DNA from: Alcaligenaceae bacterium SAGV5 | Lineage (GTDB): Bacteria > Pseudomonadota > Gammaproteobacteria > Burkholderiales > Burkholderiaceae_B | Direction: 5' to 3' | Length of the DNA: 64,000 nucleotides | NCBI GenBank assembly: GCA_009360345.1 | Contig: SPDP01000004.1 | Location: forward strand, 1 to 64,000 | In this document: piece by piece, positions 27,310-35,954 of the stretch | Position numbering within the stretch: position 1 is the first letter of the stretch | Layout: each line of letters starts with the position of its first letter | Made by a program: the position numbers and the translations under genes | The notes under the pieces: generated by a model | The model's input: only the letters and a program-made list of their open reading frames with translations | Told to the model about the DNA's origin: nothing | Databases searched by the model: none

Positions 27310-27385
27310 GGGCTGTTAGCTCAGTTGGTAGAGCAGCGGACTCTTAATCCGTAGGTCGAGTGTTCGAGCCACTCACAGCCCACCA
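27310..27385 (+). tRNA. tRNA-Lys (anticodon CTT)
   Basis: The 76-nt cloverleaf has acceptor GGGCTGT pairing with ACAGCCC, D-loop TAGCTCAGTTGGTAGAGC, and anticodon loop CTCTTAA within GGA/TCC pairs. The T-arm is GAGTG-TTCGAGC-CACTC, and the CCA is encoded. It is a convincing functional tRNA-Lys. Confidence 0.96.
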
Positions 27386-27405
27386 GAATTCAGTAAGGAA
27401 ACAAT

Positions 27406-27445
27406 GCCTTAGGCGCTCCGGCGGCCTAGGGCGTTTTTCTTTTTG
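27406..27445 (+). terminator. Rho-independent terminator of tRNA-Lys
   Basis: GCCTTAGGC (27406-27414) pairs with GCCTAGGGC (27424-27432) with one G-U pair, followed by a TTTTTCTTTTT tract. It lies 20 bp after the tRNA. Confidence 0.85.
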
Positions 27446-27584
27446 GCGCGCCCGCGCACGAAATCGACACCTACCGCGTGTCGAGTGCCAGCCGCGGCTC
27501 TTGGAATGAGCACTCTGTCGAAAGAACCGTCATGGCCGTGGCCATGAAGGGCTTTCATTTTCGCAACCATACATGGTGAAGACG

Positions 27585-28496
27585 ATGAGCAAGCCTTTCA
27601 TTTCGCTGTGTCCAGAGATCACTCGGACAGACGCACTCACTCTGATGGACTGGCTGGAAGACGAGCGTGTCATCCGCTATCTGAGCGATTCGCGTCATGT
27701 CTCCCGGTTCATCGAACAGGTCGTCGGCCGGGTCCAGTTGCCGATCCTGACCCATCTGTTCAACCAGGGCGGCCGGTTCTTCATGGCCTACGACCGGCAT
27801 GACGTGCCGGTGGGGTTCGTGCGTCTCGTCAAGACGGGTTCGAACTGCGAGATCGTCCTGGTCATCGGCAACCGCGACAACTGGGGCCGCAAGCTCGGCG
27901 CCAGCGCCATCCACGAAGGCATGAAGCTCGCCTTCCTCGAGATGAGGGCCGAGAAGCTCATCGCCAAGGTTCATCCGGACAACGCGCGTTCGCTGAAAGC
28001 CTTCCTGCGCTGTGGTTTCCTGCTTGAAAGCGAAACGCCGACGATCAAGTCCTTTTCCATGACGTCCGAGCGCTATCTCCAGCTGCTGCGCGAAAACGCC
28101 GTGGGTGATTCCTCCGACATCTACATCACTGAAATCGACAAGGCCCGGCTCGGCAGCCTGATTGCGCTCGAAGAGGGCCCGGCTGTCGTCGACCTCGAGC
28201 ACGAGATCGAGCGCGCCATCGTCGTCGATCCGCGTCAGGTGGCGCGCAATGTCGTCACGATGAACTCCCGGGCCTTGCTGCATCTGGGCGACCAGGAAGT
28301 GGAAGTCTCCCTGGTCTACCCTCAGGACGCCGATGGCAGCGCCGGGAAACTGTCGGTGTGCTCCGACTTCGGCGCGGCGATCCTGGGCTACCAGGAGGGC
28401 GACGCCATCGACTGGCGGATTTCGGACCGGACCCGCCGTATCAGCATCGAGAAAGTGCTGTACCAACCGGAAGCCGCGGGGGATTTCCACCTGTAG
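27585..28496 (+). CDS. GNAT acetyltransferase fused to Rnk/GreA-type regulator domain
   Basis: This two-domain protein has about 303 residues. Residues 1-165 form a GNAT N-acetyltransferase, with the acetyl-CoA-binding region around WGRKLGASAIHEGMKLAF and PDNARSLKAFLRCGF. Residues about 180-303 form a GreA/GreB/Rnk C-terminal domain (VTMNSRALLHLGDQEVEVSLVYPQDAD). In Rnk this domain binds RNA polymerase and affects nucleoside diphosphate kinase. The same fusion is known as a bifunctional GNAT/nucleoside diphosphate kinase regulator in related bacteria; what it acetylates is unknown. The ATG at 27585 is preferred, with 27573 as the alternative. It lies alone after tRNA-Lys. Confidence 0.88.
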   Translation: MSKPFISLCPEITRTDALTLMDWLEDERVIRYLSDSRHVSRFIEQVVGRVQLPILTHLFNQGGRFFMAYDRHDVPVGFVRLVKTGSNCEIVLVIGNRDNWGRKLGASAIHEGMKLAFLEMRAEKLIAKVHPDNARSLKAFLRCGFLLESETPTIKSFSMTSERYLQLLRENAVGDSSDIYITEIDKARLGSLIALEEGPAVVDLEHEIERAIVVDPRQVARNVVTMNSRALLHLGDQEVEVSLVYPQDADGSAGKLSVCSDFGAAILGYQEGDAIDWRISDRTRRISIEKVLYQPEAAGDFHL

Positions 28497-28532
28497 GGCC
28501 GTACGCTGGCTGCGGCTGATCGGGACGGCACA

Positions 28533-29240
28533 CTAGCCAATGGACGGCTGATGCCGCCGGTGCATGGCCAGCCACTTGCCCACGGCGATGACCGACAGGG
28601 CGGCGATGATCTCCACCGTCAGTTCGACCACGGGGCCGGGTTCGCCCAGGTGTTCGACGACGAAGGTATCGCTGATCAGCATGCCGCCGGCGATCCATCC
28701 CAGCATGCCCGCGCCCAGCATGACGATCGCGGGGAAGCGGTCTATCAGTTTCAATACCAGCGTGCTGCCCCACACGATGATGGGCACGCTGACGCACAGG
28801 CCGAAGATCACGTAATACAGCTGATGCCCGAGATGGGCGTTCTCGGCCGCGCCGGCGATGGCGATGATGTTGTCCAGGCTCATGGCGAAGTCGGCGATGA
28901 TGATGGTCCTGATGGCGGCGAAGACAGACGTGCCGCCGTCGATGTCGCCGTGCCCGTCCTGGTCCTGGGCGAGCAGCTTGATCCCTATCCATATCAACAG
29001 GGCACAGCCCACGATCTTCAGGAAAGGCATGCTCAGCAGCGCCAGGGCGAAAGCGATCAGCAGCACGCGGAGCAGGATGGCGCCGGCGGTCCCCCAGAGA
29101 ATGCCTTTGATTCGTTGGCCGGAAGGCAGGTTGCGGCAGGCGAGGGCGATGACGATGGCATTGTCGCCGCCCAGCAGGATGTCGATCAGGATGATCTGGA
29201 AGACGGCGCCCCAATGGAGCGTCTCGACGAATTCGAGCAT
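28533..29240 (-). CDS. TerC/YjbE-family integral membrane protein
   Basis: The 235-residue protein has about seven predicted membrane helices and the TerC signature acidic sites GGDNAIVIAL and MSLDNIIAIAG. TerC/YkoY/Alx-type proteins export manganese or metalate secreted proteins. The ATG at 29240 directly precedes LEFVETLHWG, and AGGAGG lies upstream. The leader was checked for a yybP-ykoY manganese riboswitch and no clear match was found. Confidence 0.9.
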   Translation of the reverse strand: MLEFVETLHWGAVFQIILIDILLGGDNAIVIALACRNLPSGQRIKGILWGTAGAILLRVLLIAFALALLSMPFLKIVGCALLIWIGIKLLAQDQDGHGDIDGGTSVFAAIRTIIIADFAMSLDNIIAIAGAAENAHLGHQLYYVIFGLCVSVPIIVWGSTLVLKLIDRFPAIVMLGAGMLGWIAGGMLISDTFVVEHLGEPGPVVELTVEIIAALSVIAVGKWLAMHRRHQPSIG

Positions 29241-29511
29241 GGCCCTGGCCTCCTGAAAAGAACGAGGAATGCTGCATCGATGCGCTCGCACCGGATGAGC
29301 TGCCACCCATTCTAGGCAGGGGCCGCTGGAAACGTTCTAATAATAGTACTATTGGTGTGGTCACTCCTCGCGGGCCGTGTGTGAGGGGCCGCGCCGAAGA
29401 GTGTTGTAAAAAGGCCGTTTCCCCAGGCCGGCCGGGCCGTCCGGCGCTAAGATACGCGCCACCCCCGAACAAACGCGTCGCGTCGAACGCCGGTTCGCCA
29501 CACACTTGGCC

Positions 29512-29826
29512 ATGTCCTCCACTTCTTCCCGCATGCCCCTGATCGATGCGATCAAGGCCGTTGCCTGCCTGTCCATCGTGCTGCATCACCTGGCCTTTTA
29601 CGGGCCCATGTCGGAGGTCGCCCATCCGCTCATGCCGCGTGTGCTGGATGCGTTGCAGCACTACGGCAGGATGGCCGTCATGGCGTTCTTCGTGGTGTCG
29701 GGATTCCTGGCCGCCCGCGCCCTCGCTCCGGCGGGCGTGTCGCGGCTGGAGCAGCCCCTGGCGGTGATCAGGCAGCGCTATGTCAGGCTGGCCGTGCCGT
29801 TCCTGGCGGCGCTGGTCGTGGCCATG
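29512..29826 (+). pseudogene. Acyltransferase 3-family protein, N-terminal fragment
   Basis: The first 105 residues match the acyltransferase-3 (OafA/NodX) membrane family: LIDAIKAVACLSIVLHHLAF with the catalytic His in the first helix, then FFVVSGFLAARAL and RYVRLAVPFLAAL. At about 29826 the homology stops and the sequence becomes antisense of a DUF2486 gene. More than 200 residues are missing. The reading frame stays open to 30546 but the extra part is not acyltransferase. Confidence 0.75.
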
Positions 29827-29828
29827 GG

Positions 29829-29943
29829 TTGCGGGCGGGGCGGGCGGCGCCGTCTCGGCCCTCCGGGCCGGTGGCGGCAGGTCCAGGACTTCGGTCAGGA
29901 GCGGGATGCCCGCGTCGTCGCGCGGAGGGAAGGGGGCTTGCAT
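29829..29943 (-). pseudogene. DUF2486-like protein, N-terminal fragment
   Basis: Downstream of holC the minus strand encodes about 38 residues beginning MQAPFPPRDDAGIPLLTEVLD. This resembles the start of DUF2486 proteins that follow holC in Burkholderiales, with a characteristic IPxLTEVLD segment. Homology then ends at the same point where the convergent acyltransferase ends. The frame runs on to 28441 through antisense sequence. The match rests on a short region. Confidence 0.5.
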
Positions 29944-29949
29944 ATCGGC

Positions 29950-30381
29950 TCAGGGCATCTCGTGGCGCGACACGTCGTGCCGCACGATATTGTGGCCGCA
30001 TTCCTGGTAGAAGCGCCAGCGCGCCCGCGCCGCTTCGCGGTCGGCGGGATCGTTGGTGACGATCTCGATGACGCGCTGGAAGCGGGTGTAGATGGGCGGC
30101 CAGGTGTCGTCCAGGTTCAACAGCCAGTCATGGTGGGGCGTGGGCGCGTCCGAGGCGGTCAACACGATGGGGGTATCGGCCGCCAGGGGGTCGTTGACGC
30201 GGACGTGGGGGATGAAGGAGATGTCGTCGAGCGCCCAGAGCATTTGGTCGAAGGCGTTCAGGCGCCCCGCGTCGCGGCAGTACACCACCAGCCGGTGGCC
30301 CGCCTGGTGGCGGCGGGTGGCGATCTGGCAGGCGGTGCGCAGCCGGTCGGGGGCGCTGAAGGCGAAGTCGATGTCGGTCAT
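29950..30381 (-). CDS. holC: DNA polymerase III chi subunit
   Basis: The 143-residue protein links the clamp loader to single-stranded-DNA-binding protein in the replisome. Chi-family features are DIDFAFSAPDRLRTACQIATR, the VYCRDAGRLNAFDQMLWALDD segment, IPHVRVNDPLAADTPIVL, and the C-terminal YQECGHNIVRHD. It follows pepA on the same strand with a 13-base gap, the normal order in many proteobacteria. Confidence 0.93.
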   Translation of the reverse strand: MTDIDFAFSAPDRLRTACQIATRRHQAGHRLVVYCRDAGRLNAFDQMLWALDDISFIPHVRVNDPLAADTPIVLTASDAPTPHHDWLLNLDDTWPPIYTRFQRVIEIVTNDPADREAARARWRFYQECGHNIVRHDVSRHEMP

Positions 30382-30394
30382 GGGCGGGACGGCG

Positions 30395-31903
30395 TCAGAC
30401 CAGGGACAGCAGGTACTGGGTCAGCAGCGGCACGGGGCGGCCGGTCGCGCCCTTGTCCTTGCCGCTGCGCCAGGCCGTGCCGGCGATGTCCAGGTGCGCC
30501 CAGCGATAGCCCTTGGCGTAGCGCGACAGGAAGCAGGCGGCGGTGACGGCGCCGGCCGGGGGGCCGCCGATGTTGGCCATGTCGGCGAAGTTGGACTTGA
30601 GCTGTTCCTGGTAGTCGTCGTCCAGCGGCAGGCGCCACACCGGGTCCAGGGCCTGGCGCGACAGGCTGGTGAGCGTGTCGGCCAGGGCGTCGTCGGAGGT
30701 GAACAGGCCCGTGTTGACGTGGCCCAGCGCCGTGACGCACGCGCCGGTGAGCGTGGCGATGTCGATGACGGTGGACGGCTTGAAGCGTTCGACGTAGGTC
30801 AGGGCGTCGCACAGGATCAGCCGGCCCTCGGCGTCGGTGTTCAGGATCTCGACCGTCTGGCCGGACATGGTGGTGACCACGTCGCCCGGCTTGTTGGCGC
30901 GCCCGCTGGGCAGGTTCTCGCACGCGGGCACGACGCCGATCACGTCCAGCGGCAGGCCCAGCTCGGCCACGGTGCGCAGCGTGCCGAACACGCTGGCGGC
31001 GCCGCACATGTCATATTTCATTTCGTCCATGCCGGCGGCCGGCTTGAGCGAGATGCCGCCCGCGTCGAACGTGATGCCCTTGCCGACCAGCACGACCGGG
31101 CCCTTGCCGGCGGCCTTGCCGCGCGCCGCGGGCCTGGGCCTGGCGCCTTCGTAGCGCAGCACGATGAACTTGGGCGGTTCGTCGGATCCGCGAGCCACCG
31201 ACAGGAAGGAGCCCATCTTGAGCGCCTCGATCTGCTTGCGGTCCAGCACCTCGATCTTGAGCTTGTGCGACTTGCCCAGTTTCTTGGCGGTCTCGCCCAG
31301 GTAGCTGGGGGTGCAGATGTTGCCGGGCAGGTTGCCCAGGTCGCGGGCGAGCGACATGCCGTTGGCGATGGCGCTGCCTTCGCGCAGGCCGGCTTCGGCT
31401 TCCTTGGCGTCGGACCGTTCGACCGCGAGCGCGAGGCGCGCCAGCTTGGGACGGGTGACGGCATCGCGCTTGCCGAAGGTGGCGTCGAAACGATAGGTGA
31501 CGTCGCCCGCCGCGATCGCGGCCAGCCGCGCGCGGGTGCGGACATCCGCCGCCTGCAGGGGCACGGCGGCCAGCGCCGATACGGTCTCGGTCACGCCCAG
31601 CGCCGCGACGGCGGCGAGCGCGGCGCGATGGGCGGCGGCCAGCGCCTTGGGCGAGAAGGCTTCCTGCGGACCCAGTCCGGCCAGCACGACCCGCTGGGCC
31701 GCCACGCCAGGCAGGGACCGCAGCACCAGCGTTTCGCCCGTCTTGCCCTTGAAGTCGGTCTTGACGGCGGCGCGCACCGCGCCCTGGGCCGCGCGATCGA
31801 TGGCATCGGCCGCCTGCGTCAGCACGCCGTCGGCATGCACGCCGACCACCAATGCGGCGGTCTTGGTTTTCTCGGGGGCGGAGGTCTGTGTGCTAAAGTC
31901 CAT
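30395..31903 (-). CDS. pepA: Leucyl aminopeptidase (M17)
   Basis: This 502-residue cytosolic aminopeptidase also works as a DNA-binding accessory protein in some bacteria. The two-metal site is clear: [15 protein letters not shown] with the catalytic Lys/Asp, MKYDMCGAA, and the signature [14 protein letters not shown]. The ATG at 31903 starts MDFSTQ. It is divergent from lptF across 76 bp, as is common in beta- and gamma-proteobacteria. Confidence 0.96.
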   Translation of the reverse strand: MDFSTQTSAPEKTKTAALVVGVHADGVLTQAADAIDRAAQGAVRAAVKTDFKGKTGETLVLRSLPGVAAQRVVLAGLGPQEAFSPKALAAAHRAALAAVAALGVTETVSALAAVPLQAADVRTRARLAAIAAGDVTYRFDATFGKRDAVTRPKLARLALAVERSDAKEAEAGLREGSAIANGMSLARDLGNLPGNICTPSYLGETAKKLGKSHKLKIEVLDRKQIEALKMGSFLSVARGSDEPPKFIVLRYEGARPRPAARGKAAGKGPVVLVGKGITFDAGGISLKPAAGMDEMKYDMCGAASVFGTLRTVAELGLPLDVIGVVPACENLPSGRANKPGDVVTTMSGQTVEILNTDAEGRLILCDALTYVERFKPSTVIDIATLTGACVTALGHVNTGLFTSDDALADTLTSLSRQALDPVWRLPLDDDYQEQLKSNFADMANIGGPPAGAVTAACFLSRYAKGYRWAHLDIAGTAWRSGKDKGATGRPVPLLTQYLLSLV

Positions 31904-31979
31904 GCGCGATTCGTCCTGTATGTAGTCGCGAGATTGCCAATTATCCCGCAGATGCGGGCCCCTCGCACAGGCCAGTACC

Positions 31980-33059
31980 GTGTCCCTGTTCCAGCGCTCC
32001 GTCAAAGACGAACTGACCAGCCATGCCAGCGTCGTATTCTCCACGCTCGTGGTCGTCTGGATCAGCGTGCTGCTGGTGCGCCTGCTGGGCGAGGCGGCGG
32101 CCGGGCGCATCGGCGCCGACGTGGTCACGGGCATCGCCGCGTTCTCGTCCATCAATGCCCTGCCCACCATCATCGCGGTCTCGGTGTTCATCGCCGTGCT
32201 GACCACGGTCACCCGCAATTACCGCGAGTCCGAGATGGTGGTCTGGTTCTCCAGCGGCCTGAGCCTGGCCGACTGGTTCAGGCCCATCCTCCGTTTCGCC
32301 GTCCCCTCGGCGCTGCTGATCGCCACGCTGACCCTGGGCGCCTCGCCATGGGCCCAGAAGCAGATCGCCGAGTATCGCCAGCGCTACGAGCAGCGTTCCG
32401 ACGTCTCCAAGGTCACGCCGGGGCAGTTCCTGGAATCCAGCGGGATCGACCGCGTGTTCTACGTGGAATCCGCCAACGACACGGTGGACCGGGTCAACAA
32501 TGTGTTCGCGCGGTGGATAGAGAACGGCCGGCTCAATGTGCTGGTCTCGGGCGGGGGATTGCTGGAAGACCAGCCCAACGGCGACCGCTTCATGGTCCTG
32601 GAGTCCGGCCATCGCTATGAGTTCGTGCCCGGCACGCCGCAGTTCCGGCTGATGAGTTTCGAGAAGTACGGCGTGCGGATGGAGAGCAAGGGGCCGCCTT
32701 CCGCGGACGACTTGTCGACCAAGGCGCGCTCGACCATGCAGTTGCTGCGCGACGGCGGGCAGGGCGCTTCCGGCGAACTGCTCTGGCGCGTCAGCATGCC
32801 GCTGCTGGCCATCAACCTGGCATTGCTGGCCATTCCACTGGGCGCGGTGAACCCGCGGCTGGGCCGCTCGGGCGATATTGTGATCGCGATGCTGGTGGCC
32901 TTGTTCTACCTGAACATGGTCAACCTGGCCAAGGCATGGGTGAACAACGGCAGGGTGGATTTCTTCGTCGCGCTGGTCGGCCTGCATGGCGCCGTCGCCG
33001 CGCTGACCGCGGTCCTGATGTATTTCCGCCTCAGGGTGAAGGCCCCGAAAGGGGCCTGA
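31980..33059 (+). CDS. lptF: LPS export ABC transporter permease LptF
   Basis: The 359-residue inner-membrane permease of the LptB2FG lipopolysaccharide extractor has three N-terminal helices, a periplasmic jellyroll domain (about residues 130-260) and three C-terminal helices ([18 protein letters not shown] region). The start is GTG at 31980. The partner gene lptG, which commonly follows, is not downstream here; a cysB gene follows after an AT-rich promoter region. Confidence 0.93.
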   Translation: MSLFQRSVKDELTSHASVVFSTLVVVWISVLLVRLLGEAAAGRIGADVVTGIAAFSSINALPTIIAVSVFIAVLTTVTRNYRESEMVVWFSSGLSLADWFRPILRFAVPSALLIATLTLGASPWAQKQIAEYRQRYEQRSDVSKVTPGQFLESSGIDRVFYVESANDTVDRVNNVFARWIENGRLNVLVSGGGLLEDQPNGDRFMVLESGHRYEFVPGTPQFRLMSFEKYGVRMESKGPPSADDLSTKARSTMQLLRDGGQGASGELLWRVSMPLLAINLALLAIPLGAVNPRLGRSGDIVIAMLVALFYLNMVNLAKAWVNNGRVDFFVALVGLHGAVAALTAVLMYFRLRVKAPKGA

Positions 33060-33221
33060 GGCCAGGAGTCCCGCTGGTGGCCATGTGGCTGCCATGCTGC
33101 GAAATTCGACTATGCTAATTACTAAATATAATAAATAGCTCGTCGTATATTACATTATGATCTATGGGTTGCCACGATCCTGACGTCGGGGTTGGATGGC
33201 AGATCCATAGCGAATCGCACC

Positions 33222-34169
33222 ATGAACCTGCAGCAATTCAAATTCGTCCGGGAAACCGTCCGCCGCGACTTCAACCTGACCGAAGCCGCGAGGATGCTCT
33301 ACACGTCCCAGCCGGGGGTGTCCAAGGCCATCATCGAGCTCGAGGACGAGCTCGGCGTGAAGATCTTCGAACGCCACGGCAAGCGCATCAAGGGCCTCAC
33401 CAAGCCCGGCCTGGCCGTCTCGCAGATCGTCGACCGCATCATGCGCGAGGTCGACAACCTCAAGAAGGTCAGCGACGAATATGCCCGTCGCGACGAGGGC
33501 GGCCTGACGATCGCCTGCACGCACACGCAGGCCCGCTACGCCTTGCCGCAGGTCATTCCCACCTTCCGCAAGCTGTTTCCCAAGGTCCACCTGTCGCTGA
33601 TACAGGGCAGCCCGGGACAATTGGCCGACATGGTGCTGAACGAGCAGGCCGACCTGGCGGTCGCGACCGAGGCGCTGGCCCTGACGCCGGGCATGGTGAC
33701 GCTGCCCTGCTATACCTGGGAGCATGTCGTGGTGGTCACGCCCGACCATCCCCTGGCCCAGTTGACGTCATCGCAGGCAAAGAAGCTGACGCTGGAGCAG
33801 CTCGCGCAATATCCCATCATCACCTACGACCGGGCCTTTGCCGGCCGCAGCGCGATCGACCAGGCCTTCAGTTCGCAAGACGTCCATCCGGATTTCGTGC
33901 TCGAGGCCATCGACGCCGATGTCATCAAGACCTACGTGGAACTGGGGCTGGGGATAGGCATCATCGCCGGGGTCGCTTACGACCCCAGGCGCGATACCGG
34001 ACTGGTGGGGTTGCCCGTCGGCCGCCTGTTCGGCATGCATACCAGCCGTATCGGCGTGAAGTCCGGCACCTTCCTGCGGGACTATGTCTATACCTTCGTC
34101 GAGTTGCTGGCGCCCAGCCTGACGCGGGAGGTCGTCCAGCATGCGATCAAGCCATCGGACCAGGGCTGA
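33222..34169 (+). CDS. cysB: CysB-like LysR transcriptional regulator
   Basis: The 315-residue protein matches CysB, the regulator of cysteine biosynthesis and sulfate use. It begins MNLQQFKFVRETVRRDFNLTEAA, with the helix-turn-helix TSQPGVSKAIIELEDELG, and has the effector region ACTHTQARYALPQVIPTFRK. The ATG at 33222 fits the family exactly. The 160-bp upstream region is AT-rich and probably holds the promoter. It may respond to O-acetylserine or related sulfur signals. Confidence 0.93.
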   Translation: MNLQQFKFVRETVRRDFNLTEAARMLYTSQPGVSKAIIELEDELGVKIFERHGKRIKGLTKPGLAVSQIVDRIMREVDNLKKVSDEYARRDEGGLTIACTHTQARYALPQVIPTFRKLFPKVHLSLIQGSPGQLADMVLNEQADLAVATEALALTPGMVTLPCYTWEHVVVVTPDHPLAQLTSSQAKKLTLEQLAQYPIITYDRAFAGRSAIDQAFSSQDVHPDFVLEAIDADVIKTYVELGLGIGIIAGVAYDPRRDTGLVGLPVGRLFGMHTSRIGVKSGTFLRDYVYTFVELLAPSLTREVVQHAIKPSDQG

Positions 34170-34212
34170 CAAACTTTTCCTATCTTCGGGGCGATGTCGA
34201 TCAGTTTAATCA

Positions 34213-34231
34213 AATGATAATTCATATCATT
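34213..34231. promoter_or_regulatory. Fur-box-like palindrome (upstream site)
   Basis: AATGATA and TATCATT flank a five-base centre, a near-palindrome rich in Fur-type GATAAT elements. It lies 66-84 bp before the DUF2325 start. Confidence 0.5.
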
Positions 34232-34235
34232 CCTG

Positions 34236-34266
34236 TTGACTCTATAACGAGAATGATTATCATTTG
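34236..34266 (+). promoter_or_regulatory. Promoter overlapped by a Fur box, before DUF2325 gene
   Basis: A TTGACT -35 (34236-34241) and TATCAT -10 (34258-34263) are spaced by 16 bp. The GAGAATGATTATCATTT sequence at about 34249-34265 is close to the 19-bp Fur consensus and covers the -10 element. Iron repression is therefore likely. Confidence 0.72.
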
Positions 34267-34296
34267 TCATAAGCAATCGACATCACGGAGATCATC

Positions 34297-34683
34297 ATGG
34301 CAGTCAGCGCAGTCGTGGTCGGGGCAGATCGGCTAGGCAACATCCCGGACCTGCTCAAGGGGCACAACATCGCCATCACCCATCACATCAGCGGGCGGGA
34401 TCCGGCACACCAGAAGAAAACGCTGCAACTGCCGTCCGGCACGGAGCTGCTGATCCTGCTGACGGATTTCCTGGGCCACAACGTGATGAAGGCATTCCGC
34501 CAGGCCGCCCAGCGTTCGGGCGTGCAGGTGGTGGCGTGCCGGCGGTCGGTGTGCGCGATGCAGCAGGCGCTTCAGAGCTGTGGACTGTGCGGTGCCGAAG
34601 CGGGCGAGCCGTGCGCGCGAGCCGCGCGCGAAGAGGTCAGCGTGAAGCTGATTCCGAGGAAGCCAGGCGGCGGGCGCCGTTGA
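34297..34683 (+). CDS. DUF2325 domain-containing protein, probably Fur-regulated
   Basis: The 128-residue protein has a DUF2325-type Rossmann-like core: VVVGADRLGNIPDLL, then a strand/helix with GTELLILLTDFLGHNVM and VVACRRSVCAM. Four to five cysteines cluster near the C-terminus. The family is often seen beside iron-related genes, and its function is unknown. The ATG at 34297 has GGAG upstream. Its promoter carries Fur-like boxes. Its last 47 bases overlap the 3' end of the convergent NlpC/P60 gene. Confidence 0.8.
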   Translation: MAVSAVVVGADRLGNIPDLLKGHNIAITHHISGRDPAHQKKTLQLPSGTELLILLTDFLGHNVMKAFRQAAQRSGVQVVACRRSVCAMQQALQSCGLCGAEAGEPCARAAREEVSVKLIPRKPGGGRR

Positions 34684-35368
34684 AGCGCTTTTTCCAGTAC
34701 GCCATGTCCATGCTTTCGACGCGCACGACCCCGCCCGACGAGGGGGAGTGCACGAAGCGGCCATCGCCCAGGTAGATGCCCACGTGCGAGAATTTCCGGC
34801 GCAAGGTGTTGTAGAACACCAGGTCCCCGGGTTGCAGGTCGCCGATGTCGATGGGGTCGCCTACCCGGCTGATTTCCTCGGCCCGGCGCGGCAGTTGCAG
34901 GCCCAGGACTTCGCGGCTGACGTAGGTCACCAGCCCGCTGCAGTCGAAGCCCGCCTCGGGCGACGAGCCGCCCAGGCGGTAGCGCACACCCAGGTAGTTC
35001 AAGGCATAGGCCGCCAACTCCGCCTGGCCGCCCAAGCCGGCGTCGGCCTTGTCGTCCTGCCATTGGCCCGACAGGATACTTTCGGGATCCAGCGGCTCGG
35101 TGCGGGACGGCATGGGAGAAATGCTGTCTTTCCAGGACGGAACGGGATGGCTGGGCAGGCTGTAGCGCGCCACGCGCTTGGCGGGCGTGTCAACAGCGGC
35201 CGAGGCACCGTTCTGGGAGGAGGGGGGCGATTGCGTGGCGCAGCCGGCCAGCACCGCGGATCCCACCAGCAGGGCCAGCTTCCCACCCGCTTTCCGGACC
35301 TTCGCTCCCCCGGCCGGGAATGGCGGCCGGGATGCTGGGAGGCGGAGGTGAAAGCGGGCCTTTTTCAT
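34637..35368 (-). CDS. NlpC/P60 family lipoprotein hydrolase
   Basis: The product has about 243 residues. A basic N-terminus and hydrophobic stretch end in the lipobox LAGC, so it is a predicted lipoprotein. The C-terminal NlpC/P60 domain has the catalytic Cys in GFDCSGLVTYV, His in FSHVGIYLGDG, and a following polar residue in FVHSPSSGG. Such enzymes cut D-Glu-mDAP bonds in murein, like E. coli Spr/MepS. The ATG at 35368 is used; a later start is possible because the N-terminal region before the lipobox is long. Confidence 0.9.
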   Translation of the reverse strand: MKKARFHLRLPASRPPFPAGGAKVRKAGGKLALLVGSAVLAGCATQSPPSSQNGASAAVDTPAKRVARYSLPSHPVPSWKDSISPMPSRTEPLDPESILSGQWQDDKADAGLGGQAELAAYALNYLGVRYRLGGSSPEAGFDCSGLVTYVSREVLGLQLPRRAEEISRVGDPIDIGDLQPGDLVFYNTLRRKFSHVGIYLGDGRFVHSPSSGGVVRVESMDMAYWKKRFNGARRLASSESASR

Positions 35369-35523
35369 TCGTATAGGGGATGCTGGGCACAAGATGATAC
35401 AAAGTGGCGCTAAGATACCTCTTTGACGGCGCCCAGGTCAATGCACTTGTGCGCGCAAAGCTATAAATCCAGCATGGGGACGCCCTACAATCCCCGTTTT
35501 TCCCCAAACGAGGATTCCGCTCC

Positions 35524-35931
35524 ATGAAGACCAAGCACGTCCTGACCGCCGACGACGTCAAGAAGATCCTGGCCGCCGCCGAAGCCGAGGCGCTCGCCAA
35601 CAAATGGGCCGTTTCCATCGCCGTGGTCGACGACGGCGGCCACCTGCTGGGCCTGCTGCGGCTGGACGGCGCTCCCGCCATCTCGGCCCACATCGCTCCC
35701 GCCAAGGCCCATACCGCCGCACTGGGGCGCCGTGAATCCAAGGTCTACGAGGAAGTCATCAACAACGGGCGCACCTCGTTCCTGTCCGTGCCCACCATCC
35801 ATGGCATGCTGGAAGGCGGCGTGCCGGTCGTGGTCGAAGGCGAGACCATCGCCGCGGTCGGGGTATCCGGCGTGAAATCCAACGAAGACGCGCAGATCGC
35901 CCGCGCGGGCATCGCGGCGCTCGGCGTCTAA
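35524..35931 (+). CDS. GlcG/HbpS-family heme-binding protein (DUF336)
   Basis: The 135-residue cytoplasmic protein has the GlcG/HbpS fold: MKTKHVLTADDVKKILAAAE, IAVVDDGGHLLGLLRLDGA, the Lys/Thr helix APAKAHTAALGRRES, and IAAVGVSGVKSNEDAQIA at the end. Homologues bind heme or corrinoids or act beside glycolate and propanediol pathways. The ATG at 35524 closely follows a short promoter region. A second, more diverged GlcG-like gene lies at 58557. Confidence 0.88.
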   Translation: MKTKHVLTADDVKKILAAAEAEALANKWAVSIAVVDDGGHLLGLLRLDGAPAISAHIAPAKAHTAALGRRESKVYEEVINNGRTSFLSVPTIHGMLEGGVPVVVEGETIAAVGVSGVKSNEDAQIARAGIAALGV

Positions 35932-35954
35932 GCGCGCCAGCCGGGGGGGCCGCC

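Noticed and set aside
29241..29511. Possible yybP-ykoY manganese riboswitch before the TerC gene
   Set aside because: The conserved sequence blocks of that riboswitch are not visible.
30092..32620. Long plus-strand frame over holC, pepA and lptF
   Set aside because: It overlaps real genes on the opposite strand or in another frame and has no recognisable product.
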